Positions 24,825 to 33,944 are shown, counted from the first letter of the stretch. The stretch is DNA of 64,000 nucleotides from Owenweeksia sp. (GCA_002695025.1 NZNV01000001.1:248001-312000); one strand, 5' to 3'. Notes: generated by a model not told the origin, from the letters alone. Program-made: numbers and translations.

Positions 24825-25871
24825 TTAATCCAGATCGGTCATGGTGTGATTATACCGCTTCAAAAGCTGTTTGGCTTGCCTGATTAAAATGGGTTTTTCA
24901 CCCGTTTGAATCCTTTTTGCGGCCAGTTTATGCTGTAGTGCAAAGTGGTGAAGAAGTGACTTCCAGGCGTAGAAGAGCGAATGCCCGGGATCGTAAATAT
25001 GTGCGGGTTCTGAGTTGGCCCCGTTTACCTCAATGAGTGCCCAGTTCTGTAATTTTAAAAAGGTATCCCAACTGTCAAAGCGAATATCCATCCGGCCGTA
25101 TTCAAAACCGGGTAATTGGTTTGCAATTTGACTAAGGGTTGTACAGAGTTGAGTATCCCCTAAATGTGAAATGTCCCTGAAGCAGGTACCCAAACGGTGG
25201 TTGCCAATATCTTCCAGTTTAAGATATTTCCCGGCAGGGAGCACTGTTTTTAGATTGTATCGGTTGTTCTTTCGCCAGCGCTCCAATTGCAGGAATGCCC
25301 GGTCATTGGCCCGTATAAGTTGTTCGAGGTCCGAGCTTCCATCACCGGTAACTCCCAGAAATTCACGTTGCATAAGAGAACTTACTCTCCATTCCCTGTT
25401 TCCCGGGTCCCGTATTACAAAGGCCCCGATCTCCAAAGGATAGTCCAGGTAGGTTTGCAGGATAAAATCAAAATCAGGATGGGGATTCCAGTGCCTCAGA
25501 TCCTTTTCGGAGGCAATGATCTCAATACCCTTTCCCCGCATACCACGATCCGGCTTGGCTATCAAAGGGTAGGACATCCGTAGTTCCCTTATCCGCCTGG
25601 CCGTAAAGGAAGGATCGCTACCGGCCGGGTGAAACAAAGTAGCAGGCATAAAACCTTCCGGGGTTTTGGTATACATCTGCCACTTGGATTCTTCAATAAT
25701 ACCCCCGTATTCCATATAAGGGCGGTTGAGTACGGTTGGAAAGCTGAATCCTGAGCGCAGGCCATGCCAGAAATACTGGATAAAAAGTGGAATGTAAACG
25801 ATGCGCCAGGGCCAGTATTCCCAATTTAATGCCCGGATACGTAATGTACGCCAGCGGTCCCTGGCCCTCAT
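24825..25871 (-). CDS. ATP-grasp protein, D-alanine-D-alanine-ligase-like
   Basis: The 348-residue protein has ATP-grasp features: YPLIAKPDRGMRGKGIEII (lysine and glycine-rich loop), DFILQTYLDYPLEIGAFVIRD, and the metal site ALIEVNGANSEPAHIYDP (E-x-N). It probably joins an acid and an amine using ATP. The N-terminus is very basic with WPWRIVYIPLFIQYFW, which may bind the membrane. Substrates are unknown; it is not Ddl proper because the usual N-terminal lobe is missing. Its start overlaps the NRDE gene by four bases. Confidence 0.8.
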   Translation of the reverse strand: MRARDRWRTLRIRALNWEYWPWRIVYIPLFIQYFWHGLRSGFSFPTVLNRPYMEYGGIIEESKWQMYTKTPEGFMPATLFHPAGSDPSFTARRIRELRMSYPLIAKPDRGMRGKGIEIIASEKDLRHWNPHPDFDFILQTYLDYPLEIGAFVIRDPGNREWRVSSLMQREFLGVTGDGSSDLEQLIRANDRAFLQLERWRKNNRYNLKTVLPAGKYLKLEDIGNHRLGTCFRDISHLGDTQLCTTLSQIANQLPGFEYGRMDIRFDSWDTFLKLQNWALIEVNGANSEPAHIYDPGHSLFYAWKSLLHHFALQHKLAAKRIQTGEKPILIRQAKQLLKRYNHTMTDLD

Positions 25872-26578
25872 CTGGGCTTTATCTGTACTTGGTCACGGGA
25901 ATCACTTACGAAGTTGAGATAGGTCATCTCTGTATTTTCGGTAAAACCGGAAATCTGGGTAAGGCTTACAGTTTTCAGGATCCCCCAGCGACTCATGACC
26001 AGGTCGTTTTCATGGTCACCATCCCCTGCACTCAGGTGGAAACGGGTAATGTTTTCGGGGCTTAATTCCGGTTTCTTTTTCAGCCAGTTGGCAAACCATA
26101 CTTCTCTTTTATGACGTACTTCTTCTGTGTATAGAGTAGTGCTGGACCAGATATGTGGTTGATGAGGATCTTGTTTTTCCAGAAGCGTTTCTTCCTCGTT
26201 ATGAATCACCTTGAAAAGTCCTGATTTATGCTTGATGATCAGGGTGAAAGGTTCTATGTTCCTGAAATCATATTCCTGCTGGAAATCTATGGGATCACGG
26301 AAGTTAAAACTGTCCAGCACAACCAGCCCCCGGCTTTTACGGTAAGGGGGAAGGTGCTGATGTGGGAGGCTACCTCCGTTTAATATACAGGCAGAAGTAC
26401 CAGCGTCCGAATAAGCTATCCAGGTACCTTTAGCTTCAAGATCCTGTGGAAAGTAAAGGGTTTGTCCCTGGATTGTATTACGTATTATTTTTTCCGAAGA
26501 GGGGCGATCCTGGCGTTCATCCCGGTTATGGGTTAAAATATATCCCTCTTCAACGGGAATGTAGGTTAGCGTACACAT
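25868..26578 (-). CDS. NRDE (TANGO2-like) family protein
   Basis: The 236-residue protein begins MCTLTYIP and continues ILTHNRDERQDRP, the NRDE signature. Cys2 becomes the N-terminal residue after methionine removal, as in Ntn hydrolases, followed by GTWIAYSDAGTSACILNGG. The family is linked to TANGO2, whose role in heme or lipid handling is still debated. It is probably cytoplasmic. It sits two bases after a DinB-like gene and overlaps the ATP-grasp gene, so the three form one operon. Confidence 0.9.
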   Translation of the reverse strand: MCTLTYIPVEEGYILTHNRDERQDRPSSEKIIRNTIQGQTLYFPQDLEAKGTWIAYSDAGTSACILNGGSLPHQHLPPYRKSRGLVVLDSFNFRDPIDFQQEYDFRNIEPFTLIIKHKSGLFKVIHNEEETLLEKQDPHQPHIWSSTTLYTEEVRHKREVWFANWLKKKPELSPENITRFHLSAGDGDHENDLVMSRWGILKTVSLTQISGFTENTEMTYLNFVSDSRDQVQIKPR

Positions 26579-26580
26579 TT

Positions 26581-27105
26581 TCAGGAAACTTTCTGTGCCG
26601 TACGTGCTTTCTGCAGGTTTCGCCAGGTACTGCGCGCAATACCGAATTGCGCGGGCAATTCAACTGACGGAATAAAGCTTTCCACACCTATGCGTATGAT
26701 GGCCATGTGATGCACACTGTGTTCCAGGTTATAAGCCAGTTCGCGGCTTATGGAAGATGGCGAGCATGTTATAGAGGTCTCGCTTTCACCGTAATCACCC
26801 TCTATATAAACCACACGATCATTATGCAGGGAATTTATAAGCTTACAAAGCTCATCCAGACGGTCAAGGGCAGTGGTCCGTTTATTTTCCAATAAAAGGC
26901 TGCGATTACGGAGATCATAGTTTAAAGAATCACCGCTGCAAAGCAAAAGGGAATCGTAGAACTCTATAATGTGGCGTATATGTTTACCAATACTGTTATG
27001 ATGCAGGATGGGTATTTCACTCTTGTAATCCTTATCACTGACCAGTGTTAAAAAATGCCTGAGCTGTGCCAAGGTATGGACTGTTTCGTCCTGCAAGTGC
27101 TTCAT
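26581..27105 (-). CDS. DinB-like four-helix protein (first copy)
   Basis: The 174-residue protein is a four-helix bundle of the DinB/DfsB type. Candidate metal ligands are the histidines of SIGKHIRHIIEFYDSL and of NLEHSVHHMAIIRIG. Members are often thiol-dependent metalloenzymes or stress proteins, but this one has no assigned reaction. It is the first gene of the DinB-NRDE-ATP-grasp operon. A second, distantly related DinB gene lies at 29969-30481. Confidence 0.82.
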   Translation of the reverse strand: MKHLQDETVHTLAQLRHFLTLVSDKDYKSEIPILHHNSIGKHIRHIIEFYDSLLLCSGDSLNYDLRNRSLLLENKRTTALDRLDELCKLINSLHNDRVVYIEGDYGESETSITCSPSSISRELAYNLEHSVHHMAIIRIGVESFIPSVELPAQFGIARSTWRNLQKARTAQKVS

Positions 27106-27204
27106 ATAGTTCCAATGTTTCTTATAAAGTAATGGGGTGCCGGCCCACGCCTGCTTTCTGCAAATAACAAATTTTTAATGGTTTGTAAATGTCGGCTACT
27201 TGCC

Positions 27205-28545
27205 TTATTCCAGGTTTTTGGCCGATATGGCTTCTTTATTGTCGGTGGTTATCTCCTTCAGATCTTTATTGGATCGCCTCTTAACCGGCCTGATAATAAG
27301 GCGGATCTTCTTGTCATAACTGAAATAGTTGATTACCCAGTTCATGAGTACTACCATGCGATTTCGATAACCTACCAGTCCTCGCAGGTGAACCACCATC
27401 CATAACAGCCAGCCCATAAATCCCCCAAAACGCATGTGGTTAAGATCGGCCACCGCTTTGTTGCGGCCGATGGTGGCCATAGTGCCCAAATCATTATAGG
27501 AAAAGGCCTTAGGTTCTTTTTGTTGCTCCCATCGTACAAAATTACGGGCCAGGTTTACGCCCTGTTGTATAGCTACCTGGGCCAGCATGGGGTGACCTTT
27601 TGGGTTTTCCTCGCTTATCATAGCCGCCACATCACCCAGTGCAAAAACGTTTTCATAACCTTTTACCTGGTTGAACTCATTTACTATGTAACGACCTTTT
27701 TCCATCGCATCATCGGACAGGCCTTTGATGATGGTACCCTTAACACCGGCTGCCCATATCAGGGTAGAGGCCGGCAGGGCCTTTTTATTGGTGGTTACGG
27801 TGTCCCCGTCATAGGCTTTTACCATCGTGCCAAGCCAAACATGTACGCCAAGTTCTTCCAGGTACGCTTTAGCTTTTTTGGATGCATTAGTACTCATTGG
27901 GGGCAAGAGCTCACTTTCTGCTTCCACCAGGTGAATGCTCATACGCCTGAAATCCAGGTCGGGGTAATCATTGGGTAGCACGTGGGTTTTGAGTTCGGCC
28001 AGCGATCCGGCCAGTTCTACACCCGTAGGTCCACCGCCTACAATCACAAAGTTCATCAGCCGTTCTCTTTCCTGTAAGTCATTGGTAAGTGACGCAGCTT
28101 CAAAATTCTGCAGCATAATACTACGAAGGTTCAGTGCTTCCGGAACACTTTTCATGGGAACACTGCCTTCCTCCAGGTCTTTCATACCAAAGAAGTTGGT
28201 ACTGCTTCCGGTGGCAATTACCAGGTAATCATAACTGATATTGCCTATGTTGGTAACCAGTATATTTTCCTCGGTGTTAATATCCTCGGCCAGTGCCATA
28301 CGGTAAAAGAAGTTCTGCTGGCCCCTGAAAATATTGCGGATGGGATATGCAATGGAGTCTGGCTCCAGGCCGGCCGTAGCTACCTGGTAGAGAAGAGGTT
28401 GAAAAGTATGGTAGTTGTGCTTGTCTATCATGACCACCTGGAAGGGTTTGTTGCTAAGTTTCTTAACGAGATTCAATCCCGCAAAACCACAACCAACTAC
28501 CAAAATGCGGGGCAAATTGGAGGCGGGTACATTTAAGCTATTCAT
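27205..28545 (-). CDS. Type II NADH dehydrogenase-like FAD oxidoreductase (NDH-2)
   Basis: Starting at ATG 28545, the 446-residue protein begins PRILVVGCGFAGLN (FAD-binding GxGxxG) and has a second dinucleotide fold at NFVIVGGGPTGVELAGSL (NADH). VFALGDVAAM is the second FAD contact. The C-terminal part (GFMGWLLWMVVHLRGLVGYR, VLMNWVINYFSYDK) forms amphipathic helices that attach NDH-2 to the membrane. It transfers electrons from NADH to menaquinone without proton pumping. A frame starting at 28614 would add a Ser-rich stretch that overlaps the GT2 gene, so I rejected it. It is the last gene of a five-gene operon. Confidence 0.9.
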   Translation of the reverse strand: MNSLNVPASNLPRILVVGCGFAGLNLVKKLSNKPFQVVMIDKHNYHTFQPLLYQVATAGLEPDSIAYPIRNIFRGQQNFFYRMALAEDINTEENILVTNIGNISYDYLVIATGSSTNFFGMKDLEEGSVPMKSVPEALNLRSIMLQNFEAASLTNDLQERERLMNFVIVGGGPTGVELAGSLAELKTHVLPNDYPDLDFRRMSIHLVEAESELLPPMSTNASKKAKAYLEELGVHVWLGTMVKAYDGDTVTTNKKALPASTLIWAAGVKGTIIKGLSDDAMEKGRYIVNEFNQVKGYENVFALGDVAAMISEENPKGHPMLAQVAIQQGVNLARNFVRWEQQKEPKAFSYNDLGTMATIGRNKAVADLNHMRFGGFMGWLLWMVVHLRGLVGYRNRMVVLMNWVINYFSYDKKIRLIIRPVKRRSNKDLKEITTDNKEAISAKNLE

Positions 28546-28567
28546 GGTAAGTTGATTTGTTATATAA

Positions 28568-29524
28568 CTATCTGATGCGTGTGAAGTTCTTGAACTCCCC
28601 GATGCGTTTTCCACCTAAAAGGTGGTTTTCCACCCAGCTCAGCCATCGGTATTTCCATTTTTCATGTTTGGAAGGTTGCTTTTTCCGGTTTCGTTTTCCG
28701 GAATATTGCAGCTGGTCTTTCCAGTTGATCTTCTTGATCCACTCCTGCATGGTAGCGGGATGCGAACCTTTGAATGGGGCTACTTTATTCAAGGGACCGT
28801 AATCAAAAAGAGTTTCCTGTTTTGCAAACAATGCTTCCGTAGCCTCTTTACCGCGATAGGTGGAGCTGGAAATTTTCCTTTTGCGGCCCATGAGCTCCGG
28901 GGGCCGTACCCAGCCATAATGATAGATCTCCGCTTTTACCTGCGCTACATTGAGCTTTCGGGTGCCTTCCTTTTTTTGGTAATCCTCAAAGGAGTAGTGG
29001 AAGGGCTGCGTGTGGTATCGAAAGGATTGTGCATCCTTCCAGCTGTGGATTTCCGGCAGGTTCCGTATTACGCGTATCTCCCTGGAGTAAAAGGCATGGG
29101 AGGGGTTGTAATGATCAAAATCCCCCCAAAAGTGGCGGTAGCTGAAAAGGAGCCCTTCTACTTCGGTATCGTGCAGGTAATCCTTAAAGGCTTTTTTTAC
29201 AACCGGATGATATTTTTCATGAAGAGCTTCGTCACCTTGCAGGTAAAAAAGCCAATCACCTTTACAGGCTTCTTTGGCAAGGTCTGTTTGCTGCGCAAAG
29301 ATGGTGTTTCGGGGAAATCTATCACTTTCCCACTCAGTGTGTAGAATACGGATCTTGGGTGAGTTGAGCGACCGTATCTCCTGTTCGGTTGTATCATCAG
29401 GGTCGCCTTTTCCCAGGGCAATTACAAATTCATCCACCAACGGTAGTATAGAGGCTACCGATTCCTTCACTGGTATAAACAGTTTAGGAGCGTTCCGAAC
29501 AAATGTAAATCCGCTTATGGTCAT
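28568..29524 (-). CDS. Glycosyltransferase family 2
   Basis: From ATG 29524 the 318-residue protein begins MTISGFTFVRNAPKL, the usual start of GT2 enzymes of this branch. It has the GT-A fold with VDEFVIALGKGDPDDT and WLFYLQGDEAL, where GDE stands in the place of the DxD metal site. The C-terminus is basic (SGKRNRKKQPSKHEKWK). It likely adds a sugar to a cell-surface glycan or lipid. The start is two bases from the stop of the NTF2-like gene; the longer frame to 29563 overlaps that gene and is less likely. Confidence 0.85.
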   Translation of the reverse strand: MTISGFTFVRNAPKLFIPVKESVASILPLVDEFVIALGKGDPDDTTEQEIRSLNSPKIRILHTEWESDRFPRNTIFAQQTDLAKEACKGDWLFYLQGDEALHEKYHPVVKKAFKDYLHDTEVEGLLFSYRHFWGDFDHYNPSHAFYSREIRVIRNLPEIHSWKDAQSFRYHTQPFHYSFEDYQKKEGTRKLNVAQVKAEIYHYGWVRPPELMGRKRKISSSTYRGKEATEALFAKQETLFDYGPLNKVAPFKGSHPATMQEWIKKINWKDQLQYSGKRNRKKQPSKHEKWKYRWLSWVENHLLGGKRIGEFKNFTRIR

Positions 29525-29525
29525 G

Positions 29526-29972
29526 TTAACTGGAATGGTCGGCAATAATTTTCCACTCTCCATTTATCCTTTTCCAAACTAGAAGATAGCTTCCTGAAAG
29601 TGTGTCTGCCGATCGGAAAAGGTTCCAACGACCTGTTACCATGGCTGAACTGTCCTGGAGTATTTCTATGCGGTCATTATCAAATTGAAGGGTACCCATA
29701 AGCTCAGCGTTGCCGTAACTTTTACGGTAGTTTTCCAGGGTGGTCTGCCATCCGTAGGTGATGCCCCTGCTACCTATAAAGGTAAGGCTATCCGATTTCC
29801 AGTAAGCCTGCATGAAGCCTTCTAAGCTGTGCTGGTTCCAGGCTTCCTGCTGCTCTTCCATCAAGGAAGCAATGGTTTTTTCCTGCTCAACTGCTGAAAA
29901 AGCAACGGTATCCGGGCATGGTGTGGAGCAGGCGGCAAGGAGGAACCCCATACAAACAATTCCCTTTTTCAT
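29526..29972 (-). CDS. SnoaL/NTF2-like lipoprotein (DUF4440-type)
   Basis: The 148-residue product starts with a lipoprotein signal (MKKGIVCMGFLLAACS, lipobox LAAC). The mature part is an NTF2-like cone domain: QEAWNQHSLEGFMQAYW, SLTFIGSRGITYGWQ, TLQFDNDRIEILQDSSAMVTGRW and LLVWKRINGEWKIIADHSS. Such domains are often ligand-binding; no catalytic set is evident. Its ATG overlaps the DinB gene upstream by four bases. Confidence 0.83.
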   Translation of the reverse strand: MKKGIVCMGFLLAACSTPCPDTVAFSAVEQEKTIASLMEEQQEAWNQHSLEGFMQAYWKSDSLTFIGSRGITYGWQTTLENYRKSYGNAELMGTLQFDNDRIEILQDSSAMVTGRWNLFRSADTLSGSYLLVWKRINGEWKIIADHSS

Positions 29973-30481
29973 AGGTAGCGTTGTTTCAAAATCATGGTAT
30001 GATGGTAGGTGTGCCCTGCGGTTATAAAACCTTGCGCCAAAACGCTTACAGGCAAATTGTTGGCTGTTCCTTTGAAGTTTAGCGAATCCGCTGAGAAAGT
30101 GCGGTAGGTGTTGATCGTGAAGATTCGCAATAAGCGAAAATCCTCCATTAAACCTTCCAGGCTCTGGTTTTGCATGGGGGTATTTTGCGCCCAGGCATTT
30201 TCATCAAAGCCCGGCAGATTTTCCTCTCCGCCTCGTGCTACGTATAAGGCCCTGAACAAGAATACAGTATCCGTGTCAATAACATGCCGGAGCATTTGCT
30301 TAACGGTCCATTTACCTTCTGCATAAGCGTAATCACTTTTAGAAGGAGCCAGGTCTTGCAAGGTGTGTAAGAGAGAATCTCCGCTATCCTGTAAATTCTG
30401 AAGCAGGTCAGTTCCCCGGGTAAGCTCTACATAACCCTGATAAAAACTACCGTATTCTCCAGGCTCAGGTCTTCGCATCAA
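29969..30481 (-). CDS. DinB-like four-helix protein (second copy)
   Basis: The 170-residue protein is a DinB-superfamily bundle. Conserved histidines occur in WTVKQMLRHVIDTDTVF and FITAGHTYHHTMILKQRYL, the arrangement expected for a three-histidine metal site. It resembles the proteins annotated as DinB or YfiT-like metal-dependent hydrolases. It overlaps its two neighbours by four bases each, so translation is coupled with the zinc-ribbon and NTF2-like genes. Confidence 0.85.
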   Translation of the reverse strand: MMRRPEPGEYGSFYQGYVELTRGTDLLQNLQDSGDSLLHTLQDLAPSKSDYAYAEGKWTVKQMLRHVIDTDTVFLFRALYVARGGEENLPGFDENAWAQNTPMQNQSLEGLMEDFRLLRIFTINTYRTFSADSLNFKGTANNLPVSVLAQGFITAGHTYHHTMILKQRYL

Positions 30482-30786
30482 AGCTGTTCCAGTCTGCGGT
30501 TATATTCTTCCTCGCTCATATCCCTCTCTACGGCCTCGCGGTTAAGTTGGGCTAGTGGGGCCATGTCTTTGAAATCCTCGCGGATCAGCTCTTCACGAAA
30601 ATTACACACCGGGCAACTCACAAAATACTCCTGTCGGGTGGGGATCAGCGGAATAAAAAAAACGCTTATAAAATAGGTGCGCTTGTGTAGCAACCAATGC
30701 TTGCTGTTGTGACAATTGGCACACTCCCTTTCCTCCGTTGGGCCGATGCGTTTGGTTATCGGGTGGTATCCGAAAATAAAAATCAT
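30478..30786 (-). CDS. Zinc-ribbon membrane-associated protein
   Basis: The 102-residue protein has two CxxC knuckles, ECANCHNSKHW and SCPVCNFREEL, flanking a hydrophobic stretch (TYFISVFFIPLIPT). The form is that of a zinc-ribbon domain with the strands partly buried in or against the membrane. The C-terminus is charged and helical (AVERDMSEEEYNRRLEQL). It is the first gene of a five-gene operon ending with NDH-2. A possible promoter lies immediately upstream, leaving almost no leader. Confidence 0.75.
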   Translation of the reverse strand: MIFIFGYHPITKRIGPTEERECANCHNSKHWLLHKRTYFISVFFIPLIPTRQEYFVSCPVCNFREELIREDFKDMAPLAQLNREAVERDMSEEEYNRRLEQL

Positions 30787-30790
30787 GGGG

Positions 30791-30798
30791 CAAAGTTA
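30791..30798 (-). promoter_or_regulatory. Predicted -7 element of the zinc-ribbon operon
   Basis: On the minus strand this reads TAACTTTG, an exact TAnnTTTG match only four bases before the ATG at 30786. Transcription would then start at or next to the start codon (leaderless or nearly so). Confidence 0.45.
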
Positions 30799-30837
30799 CA
30801 TATTGCGGTAATGCAACCATGCCTTCCGGCATTTTTC

Positions 30838-30845
30838 TACCTTTG
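30838..30845 (+). promoter_or_regulatory. Predicted -7 element of the DUF6095-like gene
   Basis: TACCTTTG matches TAnnTTTG, with ATTG at 30812-30815 as a weak -33 box (spacer 22). It ends five bases before the ATG at 30851, so a leaderless message is likely. Confidence 0.5.
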
Positions 30846-30850
30846 TTGGT

Positions 30851-31072
30851 ATGGCAACTAATCGTGATAAGCTCATGAGCGGATTCCGCTTTTTGGCGGT
30901 CGGCTTTCCTTTTATTTTTATGGGTCCTGCTTTGCTTACCTGGCAGGGAATTCCCAAGTACCAACAGGGAAATTATATTTGGCTGATCGTGAGTATTTTA
31001 TTCATGATCATAGCTGCTTATTTTTCCGTGCGTGGTCTGCGTACTATACTGTCTGCCTTTTTTGATAAGTAG
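30851..31072 (+). CDS. Small membrane protein, DUF6095-like
   Basis: The 73-residue protein has two transmembrane helices (FLAVGFPFIFMGPALLTW and IWLIVSILFMIIAAYFSV) and a short C-terminal tail (RTILSAFFDK). The MGPxLLxW...GI pattern fits DUF6095, a small inner-membrane family of Flavobacteriia with no known function. It is divergent from the zinc-ribbon operon and convergent with uvrA, 14 bases from its end. Confidence 0.75.
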   Translation: MATNRDKLMSGFRFLAVGFPFIFMGPALLTWQGIPKYQQGNYIWLIVSILFMIIAAYFSVRGLRTILSAFFDK

Positions 31073-31086
31073 AGTTATCGCTGATT

Positions 31087-33897
31087 TCAGGATGTAACCG
31101 GTAGTTTGTCCTTGAGATAGTGGGCGGTATAGCTTTCCTTCACTTTGACAAGATCTTCCGGGCTCCCTTCAAATACCAGGTGCCCGCCATCTTCACCGGC
31201 ATCAGGCCCCAGGTCAATGATCCAGTCGGCACATTTCATTACGTCCGGGTGGTGTTCAATAATAAGGATGGAATGGCCACGCTTGATAAGCGCGTAAAAG
31301 GACTGAAGCAGTTTCTTGATATCATGGAAATGCAGTCCGGTAGTAGGCTCATCAAAGATGAAAAGGTGGTGGTCATCCGAATTTCCTTTTCCCAGGAAAG
31401 TGGCGAGCTTTATACGTTGTGCTTCACCACCGGAAAGAGTGCTGCTGGATTGTCCCAAGGTAACATAGCCCAGCCCTACATCTTGCAAGGGCTGTAATTT
31501 GGACGAAATTTTAGCTTCCTCCTGGGAATTGAAGAACTCAATGGCATCGTCTACCGTGAGCTCAAGGATATCATGGATATTTTTATCCCCGAAACGTACA
31601 TCCAGCACTTCCTGCTTAAAACGCTGTCCGTTGCATTCATCGCATTTCAGGTGTACATCCGCCATAAACTGCATTTCAATGGTAATCTCGCCTTCACCCT
31701 GACATTTGTCGCAACGTCCTCCGTCAATATTGAAGGAAAAATGACCGGCTTTCAGACTACGGGCCTTGGCCAATGGTTGCGAGGCATACAGGTTACGGAT
31801 ATCATCGTAGGCCTTAATATAGGTTACCGGGTTGCTACGGCTGCTTTTTCCAATAGGGTTCTGGTCTACAAACTCCACATCGGTAAGGCGTTTCCACTCA
31901 CCTTCAAGGGCAGTATGCTTACCGGTTTTTTCCCCGTAGCCTCCCAGACGCTTCTTGAGGGCAGGGTAGAGAACCTTTTTGATCAGGGAACTTTTACCGG
32001 AACCACTTACCCCTGTTACCACAGTAAAGCAATGTAGGGGAATGTTAATATCAATATTCTTGAGGTTATTTTCCCGCGCACCCTTTATTTCGATGAACTT
32101 ACGGGCTTCCTTGCGCTTGGCAGGCACTTCAATTTCATCCTTGCCGGATAGGTAACGCGCAGTATGCGTTTGATCATGGTCTTGGATTTCAGCCGGGGTC
32201 CCCGAAAAGATGACCTCACCACCGTGTGACCCTGCATCCGGGCCTATATCAATGATATAATCACTGGCCAGCATCATTTCTTCATCGTGTTCAACTACCA
32301 CAACGGTATTTCCAAGGTCACGGAGGTCCTGTACTACTTTGATCAGACGGCTGGTATCCCGGGGATGCAGGCCTATGCTCGGTTCATCCAGTATATAGGT
32401 GGAGCCTACCAGGGCACTACCCAAGGATGTGGCCAGGTTGATACGCTGTGATTCTCCACCCGAAAGAGTGTTGCTTACGCGGTTAAGAGTAAGGTAACCT
32501 AAACCTACATTTCTAAGGTATTGCAGGCGGTTGTTGATTTCCAGTAAAAGGCGTTTGGCAATGGTGTTTTCGTATTCCGATAATTCAAGTTCACTGAAAA
32601 AACCGGCTAGCCGGTCAATGGGCATCAGGACCAACTCAGTGATAGCTTTACCCTGAATTTTCACATAAGTTGCTTCTTTGCGCAACCGGGCCCCTTTGCA
32701 AACGTGGCAACGCGTTTTGCCGCGATAGCGAGATAGCATAACGCGGTATTGTATTTTATAACTTTTAGACTCAATATATTTAAAGAACTCATCCAGTCCC
32801 CGGAAATGTTTGGATCCTGACCAAAGCATATCCTTTTCTTTATCCGTAAGTTCAAAGTATGGCCGGTGAATGGGGAAATTGGCTTTTGATGCTCCCCTGA
32901 TAAACTGGTCTTTCCATTCCTGCATCTTTTCACCCCGCCAGGGAGCAATAGCTTCCTCGTATACGGAAAGACTCATGTCCGGTACTACGAGATCTTCATC
33001 AATGCCAATAATACTTCCAAAGCCCTCGCATTTAGGACAAGCCCCAAAAGGGTTATTAAAGCTGAAGAGATGTACGGAGGGTTCTTCAAATTCGATCCCA
33101 TCCTCCTCAAAACGGTTGGAGAAAATTGTTTCTTCTCCGGTGTCGGCATTCTCGATAACACAAATGCCGCGGCCTTCAAAAAAAGCGGTTTGTACGGAAT
33201 CGGCCAGGCGATTCTGATTTTCTTCACTATTGGTATTTGCCGTAAGCCGGTCTATTACTATCTGGAGATGGTCCTTTTGCGGATCGGTTTTGTCAAGATT
33301 TACCTGATCCATGCGCACCACCTTGTTATTGATGGCCACCCGCGAATAACCCTGTTGCTCCAGTATCCCCAACTGATCCTTCAGGGAACGATCATGAAGG
33401 AGTAAAGGGCACTTGACCATAATCCTGGTGGAAGGGTCCAGGCTTTCTACAAAGGAAATTACATCCTTGAGTTCGTTGCGTTTTATCTCTTTTCCGCTTA
33501 CAGGGCTGTATGTATGGCCTATACGGGCATACAAAACCTTCAGGTAGTCATAAATTTCCGTAGTGGTTCCTACGGTAGAACGAGGATTCCTGGAAATCAC
33601 CTTTTGCTCAATGGCAACGGCCGGTGACACACCGCGTATATAATCAACCTCCGGTTTATCCAACCTGCCCAGGAACTGTCGGGCGTAAGAGGAAAGGCTT
33701 TCAACATAGCGCCTCTGGCCTTCGGCATATAGTGTGTCAAAAGCCAGGGATGATTTTCCGGAACCACTCAAGCCCGTAATCACAGTAAGCTTTTTGTGAG
33801 GAATGGCTACATCTACATTTTTAAGATTATGAACCCTGGCACCTTTGATGATAATGTATTGTCTGGGGTCAAGTTTTTCAAGAGAAGTATCGGGCAT
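31087..33897 (-). CDS. uvrA: Excinuclease ABC subunit A
   Basis: The 936-residue protein is a full-length UvrA with two ABC ATPase modules. Motifs: GLSGSGKSSLAFDT (first Walker A), ACPKCEGFG and CHVCKGARL (zinc and insertion-domain cysteines), NTLSGGESQRI (first signature), GVSGSGKSSLI (second Walker A), CDKCQGEG with CDECNG (second zinc module) and TLSGGEAQRIKLA (second signature). It finds bulky DNA lesions and loads UvrB in nucleotide excision repair. Transcribed alone, divergent from the sigma factor gene. Confidence 0.97.
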   Translation of the reverse strand: MPDTSLEKLDPRQYIIIKGARVHNLKNVDVAIPHKKLTVITGLSGSGKSSLAFDTLYAEGQRRYVESLSSYARQFLGRLDKPEVDYIRGVSPAVAIEQKVISRNPRSTVGTTTEIYDYLKVLYARIGHTYSPVSGKEIKRNELKDVISFVESLDPSTRIMVKCPLLLHDRSLKDQLGILEQQGYSRVAINNKVVRMDQVNLDKTDPQKDHLQIVIDRLTANTNSEENQNRLADSVQTAFFEGRGICVIENADTGEETIFSNRFEEDGIEFEEPSVHLFSFNNPFGACPKCEGFGSIIGIDEDLVVPDMSLSVYEEAIAPWRGEKMQEWKDQFIRGASKANFPIHRPYFELTDKEKDMLWSGSKHFRGLDEFFKYIESKSYKIQYRVMLSRYRGKTRCHVCKGARLRKEATYVKIQGKAITELVLMPIDRLAGFFSELELSEYENTIAKRLLLEINNRLQYLRNVGLGYLTLNRVSNTLSGGESQRINLATSLGSALVGSTYILDEPSIGLHPRDTSRLIKVVQDLRDLGNTVVVVEHDEEMMLASDYIIDIGPDAGSHGGEVIFSGTPAEIQDHDQTHTARYLSGKDEIEVPAKRKEARKFIEIKGARENNLKNIDINIPLHCFTVVTGVSGSGKSSLIKKVLYPALKKRLGGYGEKTGKHTALEGEWKRLTDVEFVDQNPIGKSSRSNPVTYIKAYDDIRNLYASQPLAKARSLKAGHFSFNIDGGRCDKCQGEGEITIEMQFMADVHLKCDECNGQRFKQEVLDVRFGDKNIHDILELTVDDAIEFFNSQEEAKISSKLQPLQDVGLGYVTLGQSSSTLSGGEAQRIKLATFLGKGNSDDHHLFIFDEPTTGLHFHDIKKLLQSFYALIKRGHSILIIEHHPDVMKCADWIIDLGPDAGEDGGHLVFEGSPEDLVKVKESYTAHYLKDKLPVTS

Positions 33898-33921
33898 AAA
33901 TCATGGAAATCTGAAGATTTG

Positions 33922-33929
33922 CAAAATTA
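33922..33929 (-). promoter_or_regulatory. Predicted -7 element of uvrA
   Basis: On the minus strand this reads TAATTTTG, matching TAnnTTTG 24 bases before the ATG. No clear -33 box is seen. No SOS box was recognised. Confidence 0.4.
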
Positions 33930-33944
33930 CCAAACTCAGGGGTG

